Assembly (NCBI GenBank): GCA_023846275.1
Contig: CM043875.1
Coordinates: 6,522,626 to 6,586,625 of the forward strand
Direction: 5' to 3'
DNA length: 64,000 bases
Source: Vanilla planifolia
Taxonomy: Eukaryota > Streptophyta > Magnoliopsida > Asparagales > Orchidaceae
Both the position numbers and the translations under genes were made by a program. The stretch's first letter is position 1; every line of letters begins with the position of its first letter. Shown piece by piece: positions 24,940-37,803 of this stretch. A model generated the notes under the pieces. That model saw nothing but the letters and a program-made list of their open reading frames with translations. It did not search any database and was not told the DNA's origin.

Positions 24940-26240
24940 GATATGTTATAAATGAAAGTAATCTACGAACTCTAAAAGAAATAATAAGCATGTATATCAT
25001 CTTTTAATATTTTTAATCTTTTTCTTAATGTGGCATTTATTATTGATACTTATTTCTACTTAATTAAGTAAATCTTATAATGATCAGTGTTATAGTATCT
25101 TTCTTTTGATAGGATGGTCAATCAATATCCTCATTTTAGTTTACTTAGTTATATAAAAACTTTATTTATTAATTTATTATATAATATTTTCATACAAATG
25201 CTTAGTCTTTTCTTATTTTTAATTTCTATATCTTTGTGATAAATCTCAACAGCCCATGACCACTAGCCACCTAATAGTAATAAGTCTCAATCTTGTGCCA
25301 CACTGGGTACTGGTGCCTTGCAAAAATAATATCAATTAGGTGAAACACTGGCCACTAATCATCTTTTGACATTAAAGTCTCAATTTTGTGGCACATTAAC
25401 CACTAGCCACTTAACGATGATAAATATGAACTATGTGACACACTGGACATTAGTCACCTCAAGATGATAATATCACAGTCTTATAGCATACTGTCCATTA
25501 AACTCAAAGAATAATATATTTTAATTTAAAAAATTCACTATTCTTTAAGATCATTTTATGAATATTTAACTATTATTTCTTTCATTTATTTTTATAAATA
25601 AAATATTCATTTTTCATAATATATAACTAAATGTATATTTTTGTATCAATACATCAATATCATACTTACACAGTTATACCAAACAATTTCATGTAATGAT
25701 TTAGTAACATTAAAAGGAACTTTATAAGAAATAACAAGCATATGTAGCCTTTTATTATATTTTAAATCTTTTTTTCTTAATGTAGTATTGTTTATCAGTG
25801 TCTGTTTTTACTCAACTAAGTAAATCTTATGATGGCCAGTCTACTACTTCCCCTCTCACGATAGTCAGTTAATATCCTTATTTTAGTTACATAACTATAA
25901 TAAAAATCCCTTTTATTGTTTTATTATATCATATTTTCATACACAGTCATGCTTAATCTTTTCATATTTGTTTTAAAAAATTATATATTTGTAACATATT
26001 ATAATAGTGTGGTCCACTAGCCACTAATCATTTTATGATAACAATGTCAGCCATGTGGCACACTAGCCACTATCCACTTCATGACAATAATTTCCTTAAT
26101 TTACTTTCACATGTATAGTCCTAATTTTTCATAATATTTAATTAGATATATGTTTTTACATCAACACATTAATGTCATTCTTACATAATTAATTATGTTA
26201 AATAATTTTATATTTGTAATTTATTAATATTAAAAAATAT
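24940..26240 (+). repeat. Duplicated block with core, minisatellite and tail (copies 2 and 3)
   Basis: Block A (24,940-25,715) and block B (25,715-26,240) have the same order. First is a core with CTTAATGTGGCATT/CTTAATGTAGTATT, AAGTAAATCTTAT(A)ATGATC/GGCC and TTTAGTT..ACTTAGTTAT/ACATAACTAT. Then comes a minisatellite rich in CCACTAGCCAC, then a tail with TACATCAA(C/T)ACATTAATGTCAT-like sequence. Block A has about five ~48-bp minisatellite units and block B about two, which explains the length difference. The core matches the copy at 5,670. Confidence 0.65.
25255..25505 (+). repeat. ~48-bp minisatellite
   Basis: About five units carry (G)CCACTAGCCAC or a variant, a TGATGATAA-like middle and a (C/T)TTGTG(G/C)CACA end. 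The clearest units begin near 25,396 and 25,443 and are 47-48 bp. The units are too divergent for a CRISPR and there are no unique spacers. Confidence 0.6.
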
Positions 26241-27060
26241 ACATCTAGTTATAAATACAAATTCTTATGCAATCACATATAAAAGCATTATATCGATACA
26301 AAGAAGTTTAAATAATAAATAATACATTAAGCATACATATATAATATTTATGTTATAGTGCTTACTTCACATGAAAATTTTTAATTTTTACAATCAGTAC
26401 TACATCAAACAAACACATAATATTTATGATAGAGTACTTATATCTAGTTAAAAGTATAAATTTACATATAATTGTACTACATCAATTCATCCATATCACA
26501 TGTTCTGTGCATAATTCATATACAATGTCTAAATTTCAAGAATCAATAATACATTAGGTGTACACATATAGTATTTATGTTAGAGTATCTATATCATAAT
26601 TTTTCTATTTGTTTAGGATTGATTTGTAGTTGTACACTTCTCCCATATGTCAATTTTATCTTACAACTGTAATTTTCTTGACATAATTTATAGATTTTTA
26701 TACAAATTTAAAACTTTCAAATTATTAAAGAAACTTACATAATTCACTTCTTAAATCATGAAAATGACATTTTTCTTCTCTCTCTTTTCTCATTTTTTTT
26801 TTCTTTTTCTTAAAACCCTAATTTTCCTTGTCAATGATGGTTTCCCCCAAATCTTCCAAATAATAATATAAAACTCTAATTGAGATCTTATATAATGAGT
26901 TTTTCTTAACATTTCACGAATTTCCAAGTTAAAATTGTAAAACAAAAGCGATTTTTGGGTTTTAGCTTTTTTGACTTATGTGAGATCCCCGATGATGTAA
27001 ATTGGCCACAAGTCTTTGATTCCCTCAAAAGGATGATGGAAATTAATGTCTTCATCATTC
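26241..27060. other. AT-rich stretch with a pyrimidine-rich segment
   Basis: The part at about 26,770-26,830 is pyrimidine-rich and ends in AAAACCCTAATTTTCC, which is common around transcription starts of plant LTRs. No gene or LTR boundary can be fixed. Confidence 0.4.
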
Positions 27061-27061
27061 C

Positions 27062-27250
27062 CTATCACGCCCCGCCTAAACTATCACTATAATCTACTGA
27101 TAAAATCAGCTAATCAGAGCATAGCAGCATATAATTGAGGACACAACTATAAAACTAGGCGAGGGTGACGCAAACAAAATAAAACTGTTACCTTTATAAT
27201 CAACAGCAACTTCAATATATACATACCTGTCACTTGGGAAATCCTGTACA
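27062..27250 (-). repeat. Possible LTR end attached to the gag fragment
   Basis: On the minus strand the sequence after the gag fragment ends in TTTAGGCGGGGCGTGATA at 27,062. This is close to the GGGGTGTGACA-type 3' termini of plant gypsy LTRs. TTTTTGTACAGG near 27,240 looks like a splice acceptor. It may be an LTR end joined to a truncated gag by an internal deletion. No second LTR was found, so this is tentative. Confidence 0.3.
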
Positions 27251-27852
27251 AAAATTACAAAAACGAAATAACAGATACGTTTGTACAAAGTCCCATACCA
27301 TCCTAAGCACCCTCTATGAAATTTTCCACATTCTGGACACTGAGGAGTCTTTCCAGTATCTGTATCGGTCCTGCTACTGCTAGCTACAGATCCTGATTTT
27401 TCAGTACCAAATCTCTTACCTCTGAACTTTTTGAATCCCTTTTTAAAAGATGTGGTCTCTCTGATGGCTAGGGGTTCTTCTCTTTTTCTTTCTGCACTTT
27501 TCTGCACTTCCAGCACCTGCAAGTTCTGTTCTATCATTCTGGCATTTTCCACAAGTTCAAAGAAGTCAGCTGTTCTGAAAGAAATTAAAGCAGATTTGAT
27601 TTCATGTTTCAATCCTTTTCTGAATACAAAACAGTGCTGCTCCTCAGAACCAAACATGTCAGGCACATGTCTCGCCAGAGTGCTGAATTTTCTTTCATAC
27701 TCAGATACTGTAAGGGCACCGTGAACCAGAACAGAAAGATCTTCCAGCATTCTTTCTCGGGCAGATAAAGGGATGTAGCACATTTCAAAATCAGCTACAA
27801 ATTCTGGCCATGAGATTTCTTTTGTTGGCCTGCTCTTGAATTTAATCCTTTA
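27106..27852 (-). pseudogene. Gag fragment of a Ty3/gypsy element
   Basis: On the minus strand the frame is open from a TAA near 27,852 and includes ISWPEFVADFEMCYIP before the first ATG at 27,783. The segment then matches the Retrotrans_gag core in pattern (MLEDLSVLVHGALTVSEYE, LARHVPDMFGSEEQ, FRKGLKHEIKSAL). A basic region follows and half a zinc knuckle, CPECGKFHRGC. After this the frame loses resemblance to gag and becomes hydrophobic (RICYFVFVIFVQ), so real gag similarity ends near 27,300. The N-terminal part of gag and all of pol are missing. The remaining frame has no stop codons, unlike the other old fragments here. Confidence 0.8.
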
Positions 27853-27911
27853 ATTTCCTCTGAGTATGGTGTTTAGAGAAAAAGGGTTGTTTTTGGTAAA
27901 ATTTATAATGG

Positions 27912-27914
<3 letters not shown>

Positions 27915-28000
<86 letters not shown>
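27915..28000. repeat. (AT)43 microsatellite
   Basis: This is a pure AT dinucleotide run of 86 bases, next to the 5' break of the gag fragment. Confidence 0.95.
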
Positions 28001-28004
<4 letters not shown>

Positions 28005-28639
28005 CTTAATAACTTCAATATTCATAAAAATTCAAAATAAACTCTAAATTAAACAAAATAGAGATTGTTGAACTCATGTAGATGAGTTTTATCTAATTTT
28101 ATATTTACTTTTATATTTTAGAATACTTTATTTTCTAATATTTTGGTATACTTTATGAGATATTTTATTTCATACCTAATTTGACAATAAAGAATATTGT
28201 AATTGGCCACACAACTAACAAATTTTTCATAGTGTGGTTGTCCAAATCAATATGCTCTAAGTTAATCTAATCCTACTTTACCTTTAGACATTATATTGCA
28301 ATGGCAATTAATGAAAAATATAGTTTTAAATTGGTCTAAACATGTTATATCCCAAAAATGATATGATTCACTATTGTTTCTGTATTACATCCCCATAAGC
28401 AAATGTATTTTGTAGTAATTCAATGCCTAAACAACTAGTTTCTTAATGAACTTACCTCTTTACATGGCCTCTACAAGAAAGCCTTAACTCTCGATTAAGT
28501 AGTACTTTAATGTCTAAGCACCAGTGAGGATAGGAGTCTTATGTGAAGTTGTTGATCACATTTTAGGAGGTTGATATACTACTATGCAACAAATGGAATT
28601 TTGATTTTTCAGTTGCTTTACATTAGTTAGTTCTTCACT
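28001..28639. other. AT-rich stretch, nothing firm
   Basis: It may include the extreme 3' part of the adjacent LINE remnant (minus strand), but I could not follow its frame here. Confidence 0.4.
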
Positions 28640-29400
28640 ATAAACAATACATGTAGATTGGGAATGATTCCATTAATTAGTTATGTGCCCAAATCATTAT
28701 GAAGCTACTCCTATTGACCCATCACATCAAAAGAGTGATCAATATAAGATGGTAATTCCTTATTGACAATGACAAAAGTTGGATACATGTATAGAATAAT
28801 TGGTTCGATCCACTTATCACACATTAATGAAAATTTTCCTCCATTTCCAATTCTTCATATTGTTTGCACTTCCACTAAGTGTGAAGTCAAGCGAAGAAGC
28901 TTTGATACTTGTGAGTCATCTTTTTTCCATCGATAAGCCATTAGCTTTAATCCATGCTTAGTCTATAGCATTTGTATTCACATACTATCCTCACAAGCAA
29001 AGAAAAAGTCTTGCCACACTCATAATTGATGAACACTAAGGCCTAGATATCTTTGGGTAGTGTAACTTTGTCCTAGTGAACATAACAATTTCCTTATTAT
29101 CTATCAATCCACACCAAAGGAATTGATGAATGATATGTAACTACTCTAATGATATGGAGAATGGCATTATGAAATAAATTAACCAACAAATTAGGATTAT
29201 TATAAGGATAGTAGTAGCCATGAATATGACCTAAGAGATAGTTTGGAGTTCAACTCTGTGGAGTAGAGCTCTTCTTGGTAAGGGGAGAGTTGATGTAACA
29301 CATCAAGCATGTGAAGGTCCATTAGGAAAATTTAGTGGAACCAAGGTCACAGGACATCCAATTTCATCATAAAATATGGACCAGATCATAGAGAAGGGCT
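28640..29400 (-). pseudogene. LINE ORF2 C-terminal remnant
   Basis: On the minus strand, broken frames read in order like the region after the RT of plant L1-type LINEs. A segment ending in IIHQFLW with CGLIDNKEIV precedes VTLPK-like sequence, then IGNGGKFSLMCDKWIEP, then YPTFVIVNKELPS. Plant LINE proteins typically show FLW-G, W-K-CLPK, IGNG..FW.D.W and P.L elements in this order. Stops and frame changes are frequent, so it is an old dead copy. No 5' end, endonuclease or poly-A tail was located. Confidence 0.6.
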
Positions 29401-30289
29401 TAAAGTAGATCCATATAAAGATTTTCTTTTTTATTTAACATTTTTAGTAGATTATATGTTGTGATGGGTCATATATAACACCTTTAAGAGTTTTTAGTTA
29501 TTTTTCAAATTTTTTATATTTTTGCTGTTTTTTATTAAGAAAAAATTGTTATTGCTTTTTAGTAGTCTAAGGCTTAGTATTATCATCTATTTAAGTTCTT
29601 GTATTTGAATGAACATGGAGATGATTGTTTGTTTGGCATTGTCTCTTTATTAAAACTACAATTTCTTTACATGTATGCATAGCCTTGGGTTATGATATAA
29701 GTTCCTTTAGGGTATATGAAGATAACTAAGTTATGAATCACATTTATATCTATCATTGTTATCTTCCTCATCAACACTATCTACCACCCCAAATCACATT
29801 GTAAGATTTCACCCAATCTCCTTCACCATCATATATCCCCAAAACAAATCCATGAGGTCTTCCTTATTACTTAGACATTAGCTATTATAGTACCAATTGA
29901 GACCACCACTTGAGATGCTTCATTTTTTTTTGAGATAATCTCAAGAAACAACTTGATTTATTGCACTCAAGAACATCCTTTTGAGACCCCTTTATAGACA
30001 CCACTTGTTAAGACCTTCCTTTCAAGATACTGATACTTGAAACCTCCTCTTGAAATCTTTCTCTTGAGACTAAAATCTCAATATCATGTAACTTACATGA
30101 TTGTAGACAAAACCAACAAGACCAGATAGCTAAAATCATGAGTAGATGGTTTGTTTGATTAGCTATTAGTGGAATCCTTTTCACTAAGATTGACTTAAGA
30201 TAAGGTAATTATTAGCTAAATATTAAAAAAGGGGTTATTCCTAAAATGTTTTTGTCATAAGTTAAGGACATTATAAGTTTTTATTATTG
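29401..30289. other. AT-rich stretch, nothing recognised
   Basis: CTTGAGAC-like words recur at about 29,890-30,080, without a clear period. No coding frame is visible. Confidence 0.4.
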
Positions 30290-31520
30290 CCTTTGTGTTG
30301 GTAAATATTCTAATAGCTTTTGTAGATCTAATAGACATGTCATTTGAAAAGTATTTAAATTAATTTATCATAATTTTTATAGATGAGTCTTTTTTATTAA
30401 TTTTTACAATGAAGAAGAGTACAAAAAACAATTAGTTATGTATACTTTTGAGTGTGAGCAAGCTGTATTCAAAATTTTAAAATACTATTTTTTCTTATTT
30501 ATTATTGTATTTTTAAAGCATTTGGTGAGTGCAATAGTATTAGTGGACTTAATCGCTATAGAGTTTATCTTAAAGATTTGGTGGTGTTTTTCTATAGTAT
30601 AGATCATTAAAGTTTCAATTACATCTTTGCATGGTAAGAATTGAATCTTAGGGATCACTAATGATTGGAATTGATTAAAGAATAACATTTATAAATAACA
30701 TGTCATCTAAGGAAGGTAATAGTTGCTATGCTTTAAGTAGAAAAGTAATTTGATTTGTTATCAATAGAGATTGATAAACAAAATTTAGTCCAAAAATTAT
30801 GCAAATTAAATATCAAATTTGATTGGATGTGAAATATAGTTTTTTTCCCAAATAATATTGGAGTGTGTTCGGTTACAAACCATTAAAAAGAATTGGATAT
30901 TGGATCCAAAGTTTTAGAAGATGATTCACAAAGTTTACAAAAGTTAAGAATTATAACTCAACTTTGATAAAGAGAAAATTCATTTATTCAAATATAAATT
31001 ATGTGTTCAGGATCCTTAATACTTAAGGAAAAAGTTATTAAACTAAGGTTATAACTCATGTATTTAGTTAAACTTTAAGAAAACAAAATATTCAAAGAGT
31101 TTAAGTTGATGTTTTGGTGGACGAGAATAAAAATAGATATTGGTGATTAGGTAAGGAAGTACTTGAATCGTTAGTAAATCAAAAGAAAGGTCCAACGTCC
31201 TAATGTTTATTATAATGTTTACCCATTTCTATGTGAAAATTAAAAGAGATAGTTATGTATTTTGTGATTAGTTTGCCTAGTTCTCCATAAGAATATGATG
31301 TTATTTCGATTTTGGTAAATAAATTAATAAAGTCAAAACCTTGACAATTAGGAGTATTATTTTTGCTAAGAAGCTAACAAGGATTTGTGTTGATCAAAAT
31401 TTAAGGGAATTATTGTAGCAAAGATTTTTGAATGGAAATTTAAAATGTTCTTCAAACTTAAGTTTTATTTTATGGAACTTATTGGAATAAGTAGAGGATT
31501 TAAGGTTTGAAAAAATAGAT
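30290..31520 (+). pseudogene. Decayed Ty3/gypsy pol remnant (RT to integrase)
   Basis: Pieces in changing frames follow pol order. AFVDLIDMSFEKYLN with IIFIDES at about 30,315-30,387 matches the RT catalytic region, with the second Asp changed to Glu. HLVSAI and VDLIAIEF near 30,520-30,560 match the following RT segment. MFWWTRIKIDI near 31,110 matches the integrase zinc region. VMYFVISLPSSP and ILVNKLIKSK at about 31,250-31,340 match the first integrase Asp region, with the catalytic Asp replaced by Tyr. Stops, shifts and losses are many; gag, protease and termini are not seen. Confidence 0.7.
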
Positions 31521-34500
31521 TTTGATGTATTTACTCATTTATGAGCTTTTGAGTTAATTAAAATGAATTTGAATGAATTCTAAATTGTTCAACTATTATT
31601 AATAATCTTCTAAAACCCTTTACATAAAGTTTAGACTATCCAATTCCCTAGGTTAATTGATTTGATCGAGTTAGTGAACAACTTTGAAAATGAACTACTT
31701 GAATAAAAAATTTGATAGATTTGATCTATTTTATATGACAATTTGATATCACAATTACACATTTTGATTAGACTATTTAATAGTTAGATTACTTATTACA
31801 ATTTAGACCTTCATATTATAAAAGATTAGGTGATCTATTCTAAGATTGAATTTACCTATTCATGATAAAAAAATTTGATCAAAACTTGGTGAATAGAAAA
31901 TTATATAACAAGAATATCTTTGAATAATTAAATTAGTATATTAACTTGGAAAGTATATGTGACGTTTTTAAGTGATCATTTCAAGATAGGCATGTTAAGG
32001 AAAATATCTCATTAAGAATTGAGGAACAAAATCTAGGTTGTAGATTATTTTATTTGTTACACTATGTATGTTGTACTTAAATTTCTTGTGGAATATATGT
32101 TATGTTAAACATTAGAAGAATTGATGACTAACACACATTTAAACATGCCTTAGTTAACATTATCATATTTGGGTGATTATATGTCAATGGATGTAGTTAT
32201 GTGATAGCACATCACAGATACATTTTGTAAACTTTACCACAAAGATTTTCATAAGGGAATAAATTTGGAAAATTAAAAAAGTTGGAAAGGAATTGAAAGC
32301 ATTAGGTGGGCTAATTTTACATGAATAGGAAATGAAATATCAAAGGAATCGTAAAGAATTTGGTATGATAAAAAAATAGAGACTATTTTTGTATGTTCCA
32401 TGCTTTTTATTGTTGCTTGAGCTATACAAACATGTAGGCACAAAACTCCAAGCAATAGGTTCATTCACTAAGGAAAGTAGGATCGAAACAAATTGTAATT
32501 AAAAGGGTTTCATGCTCTTTAACTATTATATTTGTTATCACATTCTTAATGTACTTTCTCTTACTACTTATTATTTATGCCATGTTTTTATATTCTAACA
32601 TTGTAATAAAATCTATTCATATATTACATAGAATTTTCAATATAGTTTTATCTATTAAGAAATAGTTAGCTCAAAACTTATTATTTATTTCCTTTTTAAG
32701 TATAACTAATGATTGGGATGAGGTTCACCTTTTGAGAAAAGTAAGAGTATGAAAGAAAATAATGAGAATTATAAAATAAATAATTTATTGTAAAATAAGT
32801 TTTGGTAAAATATTTCTTTTTTTTCACTAGACGATCACAATTTTAGTAATAGGCTATTGCATTATTTTTTTATTTTGAGATAATATGATAATGGGAAAAT
32901 TTGGCATTTACTTGTGTTATTATTCTACTAAGATGCGAGTAGATTGGTCATTCTTGATTTATGATGCTCTCTCCACTATTCAATGCATAAGTTTTAAAAT
33001 TGACACCAATCTCTTGATACCAAAAGTAACGGTAAGAAATTTGGGGTTTATTATTATAATTGATATGAAAGAAAGTTTAATAAAATTTAAATTGATTCAC
33101 AAAAATATGTTTTTTATCTAACAATAATGTGTTATTATTTTATTATTTATGATATCTTGATTTTTATTATCTAGCATAATTATGTTCTGTATTTTATCAC
33201 CTAAAATATGTTATTATTTTAGTACTATAATGCATCGACTTCCTCGATTAAACTAATAATTAACTCATTCTTTATTATTATTATTATCTCAAGGCTTCCA
33301 TATATATTATATGGAGAGAGATTAAGTTAAAAGATAACAAGTTCAAAAATGAGGCTTTATATAAGTAGGTAATAGAGATTATAAGAGTTTATTTTTAAAG
33401 ATGTTTCTTCTATGTAATATAACATATCAATTAGATATTTTTATTGTAATATTTGATACTTTTTTCATAGATTTATTTACTTGTATTTTTATATACATTA
33501 TCTACATTTTGTAATAGTCTGCTTAATTAATTTCCAAAATTTAGTCAAAGCATGTAATAGATCTAGAATATAGAATATTTTAACTATTGGAAGCCTTGAA
33601 AAGTGTGCTAAGATGGTGTTGACTAGAATTTATATTTAAGTACCATTGTGAAGGTCTTATTGTGAGGAATGTGTATGTATGTGATTTACATTTTTTGAGG
33701 ACCATATGAATTTCTTTAAAAATTTTTGAAGAAAAAATTAAGAAATAGAGAATTATTATATTATTTAATCCTTTAATTTAATAAAAGCGTAAGATCCCTC
33801 TCCTTTACTTTAGAGTCAATTTTGATGTTCAACATGTGCAATAAAAGGCATAAAAAAGAGGGAGAGAAGAGCAAGAGAAGGAAAAGAAAGATGAAATCCA
33901 AGCAATGAGTGTAGATTTTTTAGAGGAATTAAAACGATTGGAAAGTAGAAGAAGAATTAGAGGAAAAGAAATGGTTTTTGCCTTCTCACGAAAAAGCATA
34001 TTAAGGAAATATCTCTCTTAAAACTTTGTGAATAATGTAGATTTTGTTGTTTGGAATGAAAAGAAATGGGATCATCTAAGTTTGGTTGGAAAACTATATT
34101 GGGTTGAGGTTATTGATTTTTTAATTGTATTGATTATACAAAGATGATTGTTTTGGTTATCTTATGTGATCTATGTAAAGGAGTATGCAAGAATTTTAGC
34201 CTAAGTGTGAAATCATGGTTGGGTAGGCATCATACTTATATGACATTCAAATCAAAAAGTGTGATAACTTCTGTATTACTTTAATTGCGAGATCATCTTA
34301 TTTGATCACTTGTTCAATTGAAAATCAATGTGGATCATAATGGTATGACAAATTGATTAGACTAGTACAATAGGCTATGTAATTTATATTAGTATAAATG
34401 ATCTATTAGATCCCTTATGTTGCCAAATAATAGTTATAAATAGTATAAGCACGAAAGGGGTGTTAAATTAGCACTATCAATTGATGAGAAGCTTAACATA

Positions 34501-35204
34501 TATCACTTATATGATCCCTTGTATGGTAAAGTTTCTGTTATGTATCATACATGTACCAAAGGCTAATCAAACATGTAAAATGAGTTCATGGTATGTTTAA
34601 TAGAGATCAATCATATGATCATTTGTTTGTCTAATGTTGGGCTTGGATAATATAATATAATAAAGAGATCTGAAAGTAAAATTAAGGAATCATGTAATAC
34701 ATTATTGAAATGGGTTGGAATAACTTTTAAAAGTTATTTCTTATGAGTTGAACATAGAAATTAACTTGATACTCATGCAAGGTAATGCAAATGTGTAAAA
34801 AAATGATGAGAGTTGGTAACTAAAAAGAAAATAATATAAAAGAGACTTCTTAAAGTCATTAGGTAGGAAAACTAAAGAATTATAATGCAAGAAAATTTTT
34901 AAAAATCTTTGTTTATTATTATGGAATGTATGATGACAGGAACATTTGTATGGCGTCATATTACATTCATATATTCTAATTTTATTATAGCACTTAGTGA
35001 GTATAGGGTGTGTGTGTGTGTGCACATGTGTATATGTGTGTGTATGTGTGTTGTATATATATATATATACATACATACATATATGCATGTAATGTTTTAG
35101 CAAGGGTTTGTGAAGCACTGTTAGTTTTCATCTTAACCTTGTACTCTAAAGATGGAAATCCTTAGAAGATACCTTTTATTTGTTAATATATAGATGTATT
35201 TTTA
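31521..35204. other. AT-rich stretch, no gene recognised
   Basis: No convincing coding frame was found. A purine-rich piece at about 33,850-33,970 and a pyrimidine-rich piece before it resemble the leader region of the LTR-like sequence at 37,960-38,230. Part of this stretch could therefore be the 5' LTR of the following pol remnant; I could not align them well enough to claim it. TGATC(A/C)CTTGT-like words recur about every 107 bp from 34,290 to 34,630. Confidence 0.4.
35008..35090. repeat. (TG)n/(TA)n/(CATA)n compound microsatellite
   Basis: TG repeats pass into TATG, then TA, then CATA repeats. Histidine/threonine-rich frames on the minus strand here come from this repeat. Confidence 0.9.
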
Positions 35205-37600
35205 GCAGATTCGTCAAGTCTCTCTTAATAGAGAAATAGAATTTGAGATTAAGTTTATACCTAGGTCGTGCCAATATAAAAAGCTACCTACAAAAGGGCT
35301 CCTTTAGAATTGTAAGAAATTAAAATCCAAGTTTAAAGGCTACTTGATAAAGGATTCATTAGTTTTAGTACATCCTCTTTAGGAACGCTTGTTGTGTTAA
35401 GAAAAAGGATGGTAATCTCAGAATGTGTCCTGACTATAGGGAACTTAACAAGATTATCATAAAAAATAAATACCTTTTGCCAAGAATTAATGTTCTCTTT
35501 GAGTAGTGAAGGGAGCGACAATTGTCTTAAAAATTGATTTAAGATCAGGCGACAATCAATTAAAAGTAAAAGAAGACATAGCCAAAATAGCTTTCAAAAC
35601 TTGTTATGAGCATTATGAATTCTTGATTTTATTTTTTAGGTCTTACTAAAGCCTCTGTTGTATTTATGGGCTTAATGAATAGGATATTCAAAAACTTTTT
35701 AGATCAATTTGTAGTCATTTTTATTGATGATATCCTTGTATATTCTAAGTCTATTAAAGAGCACACTCAACATCTTCATGTTATTTATAGATTATAAAGG
35801 ATCATCAACTATTTGCCAAAATTTTCAAATTATGAGTTTTTGCTATCTTAAATCTCTTTCTTAGGCATGCAATAAGTACAAAAAGGAGTTCAATAAACTT
35901 TTAAAAGATAGCTACAATTATTTATTGGGAAGCCCTTCAAATGTGCTAGAGATTAAGAGTTTCCTAGGTTTAACAAGACATTATGAAAAAGTTTTAAGAA
36001 GATTCTCATAACAAGTTACACATTTGACAATATTAACTCAAAACCTTTGAAGTTTTCATGGGATTCAAATTGTGAAGAAAGTTTTCAAACTCTAAAGAAA
36101 AAATTGACCTCATCTCCAACTTTAGCTTACTTAAAGGTTTGGAAGGATATCAATTTTTAGTGATGCTTCATACTAAGTCTTGGAATGTGTGTTGATGTAA
36201 TTTGGGAAGGTCATCACATATGCTTCCAAGAAATTGAAATCACATGAAAGAAATTATCTCATCCATGACTTGGAGCTTATGATAATCGTACTTATTCTCA
36301 AAATATGGTGAAATTATCTCTATAGGAGAAAATGTGAGTTATTTCTTGACTAATTACAAGATGAAGAATGTAAGAAGCAAATTTAGAATGTTAAAAAAAT
36401 AAGATATCTAGCTTTGCACACTATATAGATATTGTATTACATTTCCCAAGGAAATTATGTATTCTTGAAGGCAAATAATTGAGATAGACATTGCTAAAAG
36501 AAGTTGACAATTCTAGTCATTCTTTTCACCCTAGAAGTAACAAAATGCATCAAGAACTTAAGCAAAGATGTTGGTGTCTTGGATTGAAAAGGGATGTTGT
36601 AGCTTGAGTCCATAAATTCATTATTTTCCTACAAGTAGAAAGTAGACAACAAAGACCTTGTGAATTGTTGCAACCCCTACTAATTCTTGAATGAAAATGG
36701 GAAAGTATCATGATCAACTTTGTTGTGAATCTATATAGATATTCTACTAGATGTGGTACTACATAGGTTGTAGTTGATCATTTAACTAAATCAACTTTTT
36801 TCTAGCAATTTAAACCATATATCCAGTAGATAAATTAGCTTAGAATTATGTACAAAATATATCATAAACTTCATAGGGTTCTTAAGGTCATTATCTTTGA
36901 TAGAGATCCAAAATTTACCTCTTTTAGAGGAATGTACATAAAGCCTTTTGATCCTAAGTGAATTTTAGTATGATTATTCACTCTCAAACATATGAATAAT
37001 CTAAAAAAATAATCAAGACTTTGGAGAACTTATTTCGATTATGCATACTTGATTTTAGAGAATATTGGGAAAGTCACCTAACTATAATTTAATTTACATA
37101 TAATAATAGTTGTTAATCAAGAATTAGGATGGCTCCTTATAATGCTCTATATGGAAGAAAATATTAATCACTTTTGTACTAGTTTAAAGGTAATGAAAAG
37201 CTACTAATGGGGCCAAAGTTTATTGATGAAGCTAATGAAAATGTGAAGATGATCAAAGAAAGAATTAAGATTACTCAAGATAGAAAAAATAAGTATTTTA
37301 ATAAATACAAAAATATTGAATTTTATATCGGAGCATGCCTTTGTTAAACTCAACCCTACAAATGGGGTGACCACATTGGTACATCAAGAAATATAGGACC
37401 CAAATATGTTATTGATGCATCAAGAAATATATGACCCAAATATGTTATACCTTTTTATATAATTGAAAGAGTAGAACTAATTGCATATAGGTTGGCATTC
37501 CCTTCACAATTAATGAGAATTTATGATGTTTTCCACATGTCACTTCTTAGAAAGTATATATCATACCCATTACATATTATTAAGTATGATTCAACAGATT
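35205..37600 (+). pseudogene. Decayed Ty3/gypsy pol remnant (RT, RNase H, integrase)
   Basis: Fragments in order match pol. The region before RT reads REIEFEIKFIPRS. RT follows with [43 protein letters not shown] and VVIFIDDILVYSKS (about 35,716-35,755; catalytic IDD kept). RNase H shows YASKKLKSHERNYL and HDLELMII near 36,210-36,290. Integrase shows VVDHLTKS (about 36,770), FDRDPKFTS (about 36,895) and RMAPYNALYGRK (about 37,120). A C-terminal GPKYVI/YVIPFYIIERVE region ends in AYRLAFPSQLMRIYDVFHMS near 37,545. There are many stops and shifts. A short stretch near 37,400 is duplicated (TACATCAAGAAATATA / TGCATCAAGAAATATA). Gag and protease are absent. Confidence 0.85.
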
Positions 37601-37803
37601 AGTAAATCTAATTGAATATGATATATTCAGAGCATCCTATTTGTATAATAGAATAACAAAATAACATTTTAAGAAATAAAGTAATTCCCATGGTCAAGAT
37701 ATTGTGAAAAGCACAAACTAAAAGAAAAATAACCTAGAAAGTTAAAGCTGCCATGAGAAATCAACATCCCAAGCTCTTTTAAAATTTTTAACAAACTTTT
37801 GAC

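Noticed and set aside
25255-25505. Regularly spaced repeats that could suggest a CRISPR array
   Set aside because: Units diverge throughout with no constant repeat/unique spacer pattern, and the context is eukaryotic.
34741-35118. 125-codon frame on the minus strand
   Set aside because: His/Thr-rich part comes from the TG/TA microsatellite; the rest has no known motif.
31521-35204. Possible 5' LTR for the pol remnant at 35,205
   Set aside because: Only composition and order of purine- and pyrimidine-rich pieces agree with 37,960-38,230; no sequence-level alignment was found.
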